Source: Sphagnum compactum
Taxonomy: Eukaryota > Bryophyta > Sphagnopsida > Sphagnales
NCBI GenBank assembly: GCA_965153455.1
Contig: OZ234494.1
Location: 28,015,354-28,079,353 of the forward strand
Direction: 5' to 3'
Length of the DNA stretch: 64,000 nt
Made by a program: the position numbers and the translations under genes. Under the pieces are notes generated by a model. The model saw only the letters and a list, made by a program, of their open reading frames with translations, was not told the origin of the DNA and did no database searches. Of the stretch, positions 59,116 to 64,000 are shown in pieces (positions within the stretch are counted from its first letter, which is position 1; each line of letters starts with the position of its first letter).

Positions 59116-59272
59116 GTGTTAATAAATTATTGAAATAATGTTATTATGGCATCGTAACACAATGTTTGATCATCACAACGTGTTACAATGCAGTCATGAC
59201 ATCATATCAATGACTATATCAACACTCAGTCAGCACTTAACCTTGAACACATTGTCAAAGTGTTGTAAAAGC
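59069..59272. mobile_element. Fold-back MITE-like element, 204 bp
   Basis: The two halves are near-perfect inverted copies. GCCTTTACAAC at the left faces GCTTTTACAAC (complement of the right end), and ACAATGTGTTCAAGGTTAAG occurs on opposite strands at about 59085 and 59236. The centre is around TGATCATCACAACGTGTTAC. Arms are about 100 bp and there is no coding capacity. It sits across the 3' end of the LINE remnant. Confidence 0.85.
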
Positions 59273-59389
59273 ACTAAACCTTGTAGGGGGCAAGTTTATG
59301 ATGTCGGTCAAATGCTCCAAACTGAGAGATCGTGAATTCATGTCGTACTATCCACAACCTGGCTAGAATCATGTCCGGTCCTCGCAAAA

Positions 59390-59825
59390 ACAATAAAGTG
59401 ACATACAAAACTCCTGGTCGGGGCATTTCACTCATAAGCGCGGTAAGGAAGATAAAGTCGCAGGCCGTTTGACCACAATAAAAACGCAGTGCAATAATGC
59501 CAGGCTGTTTCAGCGTAATGTTTTAGGCTCCAAACTCGAAGATCGTGAATTCATGTCGTATTATCCATTTTTTGTTACTTTTAGTTATTTTTTTTACGGC
59601 TCATAAGTTTTGTAAGTTACTTTTTACTACTGAAAGGGGTAAGGTTTGTTACTCTTTGTTACTTTTTTTACTGCTTGTAACTTTGATAAATTACTTTTTA
59701 CTGTTGAAAAGGGCTAGGGTCTATATTATATTCATTGTGCGACGAGGGAAAGGGTGCACCTCAATTTTTTTCCTTTTTTTTAAAAACTGTTGAGGGGGAG
59801 GGGGGTGGAGGTTAATGTTTTTTTG
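59390..59825 (+). repeat. Partial copies of the hairpin/GTTAC repeat
   Basis: ACTCCTGGTCGGGGCATTTC (59410) and GGCTGTTTCAGCGTAATG recall the LINE-associated variant at 22110-22150. From 59566 TTTTTGTTACTTTTAGTTA and AAGTTACTTTTTACTACTG follow, with the usual G-rich ending at about 59815. The stem segment itself is degraded here. Confidence 0.65.
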
Positions 59826-60892
59826 TTAAGGTGGATTTCCCAAGCGGGATTAGGAAAACCCGATTTTAATGAAGGCGAATTTAACAAAGCGAGATTTAGT
59901 AAAGGCGGATTTTGCAAAGCCGGTTTGTGACGCGCTCCTTGGTCCCGGGGTGAACCCACTTGAGGGTTCACCAATGTGAAGTTGCGGAAAGTTGGGACCG
60001 AAGGGCACGCTCCCGACTTCCAATTCTAGAAAGGGGTAGAGGGTCGAGTTGGAAGCCCCAAGATTAGACTAGGAAGATGGACTAGTAGATCAAGCACGAA
60101 TCTGCATCCAAAACCAACCACAAATGGGTTAGTTCACATTCGGGAACACCCTTGGGTGTTGGGACAAGCCACGGGCACTTTGGACTACTTGACTCACCAC
60201 GGCTCGGACTCGGGGGAAGCCACCACCTTCCCCCTTATAGTATTCTCTGCAGCTCACCACGGAGGCTACATCCAAATGGCACATTTTCTTGGGACTCCCG
60301 AAATGGAGTCCCGAAACTGTCCCGGTGGGACTCCCGAAACTTTGAACGGTCATAACTCCCGATTCCGGAGTCCGATTGCGACGAGGTCTAAACCAAAGTT
60401 GTAGCCCTCGTCGAGATCTTTCCAGCGCCATGTCGCACTCCCTCAGGCGACGTCGGGAAAGGGTCGATTCCCGACTTTTAGTGGTCGGGAGTCAAACTGC
60501 CAGTTTGACTCCCGACCTTTCTTTTGCCCATAACTTGGGCTGCAGATGTCCGAATGGCCAATGCGAGGCCATTTTCGATATCTACGTTTCAAGAACTTTC
60601 CAATGACACCAAGAACACCTCAATGCGAGGTGTTTTGGGCCTTGCTGTCGAGCTCTGAACATTCGGGAGTCCCGGAGAACTCAAGTCTCCAACTTTTCCA
60701 AGTGTTGGGCTTCACCCCCACACTTGGACAAAGTGGGGTTGCGACAGTTTGAATAAGGCGGATTTTGCAAAGCCAGTTTGAATAAGGCGGATTTTGGAAA
60801 CCGGGTTTAAATAAGGTGGATTTGGCAAACCCAATTTTTGCAACAACGAATCGCGGTTTTTTGGCAATACGCGGTTTGGCAAAGATGGATAT
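59826..60892 (+). repeat. Degenerate about 27-bp repeat interrupted by a solo LTR
   Basis: Units of the form AAGGCGGATTTTGCAAAGCC, often followed by (A/G)GTTTGAAT, run from 59830 to 59925 and resume at 60747-60890. The interruption is the LTR at 59926-60746. Rejoining the flanks restores the repeat unit with GTT duplicated. Confidence 0.8.
59926..60746 (-). mobile_element. Solo LTR-like element, inverted second copy
   Basis: It is the reverse complement of the family at 37191-38025, with termini TGTCGCAACC and GCGTCACA on the minus strand and GTT on both outer sides. It is about 14 bp shorter than the first copy and substantially diverged. No internal domain is attached. Confidence 0.8.
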
Positions 60893-61303
60893 GGGTGTAA
60901 TGCCGTGGGCTGTGGGCTATTTGACTGGGAAAAATACACAGCAGTGCCGGGCTGTTGAGGGCGAGTGCCAAGCTGTTTTTGTTGACCTTTTTCATTTTTT
61001 GTTACTTTTTGTTACTTTTTTTATTGCTCGTAAATTTTAGAAGTTACTTTCTACTGTTGAAAGGGGTGAGGTTTGTTACTTTTTGTACCTTTTTTTACTG
61101 CTGGTAACTATGATCAAATATTTTTTACTGGGCCAGGGGAATTACTGGTTTCATTGTGCAAGGGGGGAACTTGAAAGGGTGCACCTTGATTTTTTATTTT
61201 TTTATTATTGAGGGGGAGGGGGGGTGGAGGTATGGAGTTTTTTTTAGGGTCCCTATACATATGATTTGCGCACTACGCTCGCAGTGTGTCAGCGATTCAT
61301 ATG
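60893..61303 (+). repeat. Hairpin/GTTAC repeat family, copies 6 and 7 (truncated)
   Basis: The copy at 60893 lacks the left arm of the stem (it begins GTGTAATGCCGTGGGCTG) but keeps GTTGACC and the GTTACTTTTT words. At 61252 another copy starts with CCTATACATATGATTTGCGC and stops after about 40 bp, where the LRR pseudogene begins. Confidence 0.75.
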
Positions 61304-63640
61304 CACGGAGCTGAATTGCGAGGATACCTTTCAGAGGCACGGAGCTGAATTGCGAGGATACCTTTCAGAGGCAGTGGGGAAATTGGGACAACTTCAGATC
61401 CTAAGACTTCGAGGAAATCATTAGAGCGGTACTATTCCGCCATCGCTCGCTAACTGCTCACAACTGCGAGCTCTCTACTGGTAAGAGAACGATTTCTCCG
61501 ATCCCATTCCAGCCGAGATCGTCACCGGATCAGGAGTTCTGCAGCAGCCGGAGGTTCTACATCTGGCATCTAAGAGTCTCACAGGAAGCATACCAGTTCA
61601 GATCGGTAATCTCAAAAGACTGCGCATCCTCGATCGGTCGAGGAATCTCGTCACAGGTACCATTCCACCAGGCGTGGGAAATCGTTCTGTTCTCACAACC
61701 GTAGCACTCCAACAAAACTTCCTCACCGGAGAGTTGCCATCAGAGCTAAGTGGCTCGTCGAATCTTCAGGACTTAACGTGGAACCAGAAATAGCTCTCTG
61801 GCACAATTCCATGAAACCTCAGCAATTGCAGTAAGCTTCAAACCTTAGGCCCGGGAGGCAACGGTTTCTTAGGTGCCATAAAATTGAACTTCAACAATCT
61901 TGCGGAGCTTCAAATCTTGCAACGGGACAACAATCAACTCAACGGGTCCCTGCCAGAGCAGCTCGGCAACGTGGTTTCCTCACCGGAAGTTTCAACGGGT
62001 GGAAACTCTTTCTCCGGTCCCATTCCATCCACATTTGGCACCCAGATCGTGTACCTGGAGAACTCGAATTTCTCGCAAAATCTTCTCTCCGGTAGCATTC
62101 CTCCATCCATTTTCAGTTGGAAGATGTTGCAAATCCTGGACCTGCACGGGAACAGCCTCAACCAATCTATTCCATGGAACCGGACACAACTCACGGCTCT
62201 TCAGATTCCCTCCCTCTCTTCCAATCAGTTCTCAGGTTCCATCCCCACAGGCATCGGAGATACGGTCAATCCGACGTACGTCTCCTCGGACAGAAACCAG
62301 TCGTCCGGATCTGTTCCTGCGGAGTTCGGACGACTTTCCAAATCGAATGTTTTGTCAAGGGCTCTGAATAATCCGACCGGATAGATTCCCGGAAATCTCT
62401 CTCTTTGTTACAAGCTTCAAGTTCTCAATCTGCGAAGAAATCAACTGTGAGGTACCATCCCCTCATCTTTCGGGTCTCTCCAGCATCTTCAATTTCTGGA
62501 CTTGAGTGGGAACCAACCGTCTGGAAACCTCCCTGTTAAGCTGGGAAAGTGCGTACGTTTGCAAACGCCGGAACTCAGCAACCAAAATTTGACAGGAAGC
62601 ATTCCTTCTTCATACACCTCACTTAGCAATCTGCAGAGTTTCTGTCTCGCAAACAACTATCCGGTGGGCCGATCGGTGAAATTCCTGTAGGATTTGCTAC
62701 TTCTGCCGGCCGGGAAGCTTTCTTTGTCAGGGGAAATGGCCTCAACGGCACCATTCCGACAGATCTCGGTGCCCTCTCAAAGTTATCTTCTCCGTCTCTG
62801 TCCAACAATCTTCTTTCTGGCCAGATACCCGTGCCAATCGGCAAGGACTTCAATCTTGCAGTTCCGTCGCGGAGGAACAATCAGCTTAACGGGTGGATCC
62901 CAATGGAGCTCGGTGCACTCTCCAACCTCGAAGAACCTGACGTCGGCAGGAACCAACTTTCTGGCAGCATTCCTCCAGACCTGGCAAACTATAGCAGGCC
63001 GTCCTATCTTAGTCCGGACAGATACAATCGGATGGGAGAAATCCCAGCGGAAGTTTCAGAGGGAGAGCAGCTTCACGAGTTTTTTCTGCAACAGAATGCT
63101 TTCCAAGGGACCATCCCTTTAAGCTCGGGAAACTTGACACCGTCGCAGAATTCGGATCTCGGAAATAACAAGCTCAACGGTTCCATTCCAGGAACTCCGG
63201 GCGGTCTCACCAACCTTGAGACCTTCAACGTCTCGGAGAACAATTTGCAGGGCCTCATTCCAACAGTTCTTACCACAAGGTTTAACGCTTCTTCATTCGC
63301 CGGAAATCCACTCCTGCGTGGCACCCCACTTACGGGTTGACAGGCAATCGGTCATCATCACTCAAGCGGGTGGAGTACAGGGGCAATCGTGGGTACGGAT
63401 GTGGGAGGAGCAGGGCCACTAGCCCTTATTATACTCCCATCTATTCCTGGTCTCGGTATCTGTGTAGGTCGGCAGAGAAGAGGGACCACAGGAGCGAAAG
63501 CAAAAGCAGTCGCAGAGACACTTATCGTCATGTTTCATGTTTCCTTCTTCAAATAGCCCAACGGCACAGACATCGTCAACTCGAGCTCATCAGTCTCGAG
63601 TTCATCTTCCGTGCAGAATCCACCAGGTACATTTTTGACA
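61304..63640 (+). pseudogene. LRR receptor-like kinase ectodomain, degenerate
   Basis: More than fifteen plant-type leucine-rich repeats (LxxLxxLxLxxNxLxGxIPxx) run through one frame to about 62690 and then shift frame. In-frame stops interrupt them near 61422, 61480, 61790, 61815, 62382, 62447 and 62688. The end, FNVSENNLQGLIPTVLTTRF followed by NASSFAGNP, matches the cap of At4g36180-like kinases (LRR subfamily VII). A degraded membrane segment and LIVMFH juxtamembrane motif follow at 63370-63545. The kinase domain is not recognisable. A 34-bp direct repeat (61304-61337, 61338-61371) marks the 5' end. In life such proteins are plasma-membrane receptors; this copy is dead. Confidence 0.9.
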
Positions 63641-64000
63641 ACGGAGGCAGAACAAGCATCGTTAGTTCATAATCCACACGGAGAATCCAGCACGTTCATT
63701 TGCCGTTCGTGACAAAAGAAAACGATCAATTTGAACGTAAAGATCGCTAGGCAGCTCACCACACATACGAGGATAAATCCTCAAGTCTCTAATCATGCAC
63801 GGAGATCCGTCGACGTCAAGTGCGGACTCATCACGGTTTTTGTCTATTGCCATTTGCCCATTCGGGCATGGGAACCCGACATAGAATACTTCTCACAAGT
63901 AAGTCGGGAGGTGGGCTGTGCGAGTCTTCCGACGTCGGGTCTTCCACTACCATCGTGCCATAATCAGTCAGATGCGATCAACTCTCAGGGGTCCCGTATG
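63641..64000. other. 3' end of window, no clear feature
   Basis: Possible remnants of the kinase juxtamembrane region run in, but no kinase motif is recognised up to the window edge. Confidence 0.4.

Noticed and set aside
61934-62194. Minus-strand frame within the LRR region
   Set aside because: Opposite-strand shadow of clearly recognisable leucine-rich repeats.

Overview
The window looks like nuclear DNA from a land plant. The recognisable genes are plant or plant-type families (CLSY/DRD1 chromatin remodeller, Dicer-like helicase exon, PRP40C-type splicing factor, nucleobase-ascorbate transporter, PHO1-type SPX protein, LRR receptor kinase). They have GT-AG introns of roughly 90-1500 bp, and there is a short interstitial run of the plant telomere repeat TTTAGGG. 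A seed-free lineage is a weak guess; nothing seen fixes the species. Gene density is low. Most of the window is old LINE, LTR and MITE remnants, simple-sequence satellites and AT-rich spacer.

Layout. 1-7.9 kb is AT-rich spacer. From 7.9 to 16.6 kb three loci lie on the minus strand: a broken PRP40C/TCERG1-like gene (WW and FF domains), the 5' half of a nucleobase-ascorbate transporter directly upstream of it, and an apparently intact five-exon gene for a 416-residue protein with an N-terminal U1-type C2H2 zinc finger and a C-terminal 2-oxoglutarate/Fe(II) dioxygenase domain resembling the TET/JBP class. 17.5-19.1 kb is a tandem array of four 412-bp units. 20.4-23.5 kb holds LINE debris. 25.4-28.5 kb (minus) is a complete CLSY/DRD1-like SNF2 gene of 846 residues; directly upstream of it a Dicer-like helicase exon is present three times in an 820-bp tandem duplication, and a candidate first exon lies in a 350-bp tandem duplication. 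32.3-35.6 kb is a second LINE region. 35.6-42.7 kb contains C-run repeats, a solo LTR, a purine-rich satellite that abuts TTTAGGG repeats, and the first copy of a hairpin-bearing repeat family. 42.7-53.7 kb has PHO1-like exon fragments, a duplicated block, more hairpin repeats and two unidentified exon-like ORFs. 53.8-61.3 kb is satellite, hairpin repeats, a third LINE copy carrying a fold-back MITE, and an inverted second solo LTR. 61.3-63.6 kb (plus) is an LRR receptor-kinase pseudogene with many stops.

How things fit together. The best candidates for function are the CLSY/DRD1-like gene (RNA-directed DNA methylation) and the zinc-finger TET/JBP-like dioxygenase (potential oxidation of modified bases), about 9 kb apart, with Dicer-like exons next to the former. 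A DNA-methylation writer-side factor and an eraser-like enzyme close together is suggestive, but functional linkage is inference. Several other loci are truncated or chimeric, so local rearrangement is an equally good reason for the proximity.
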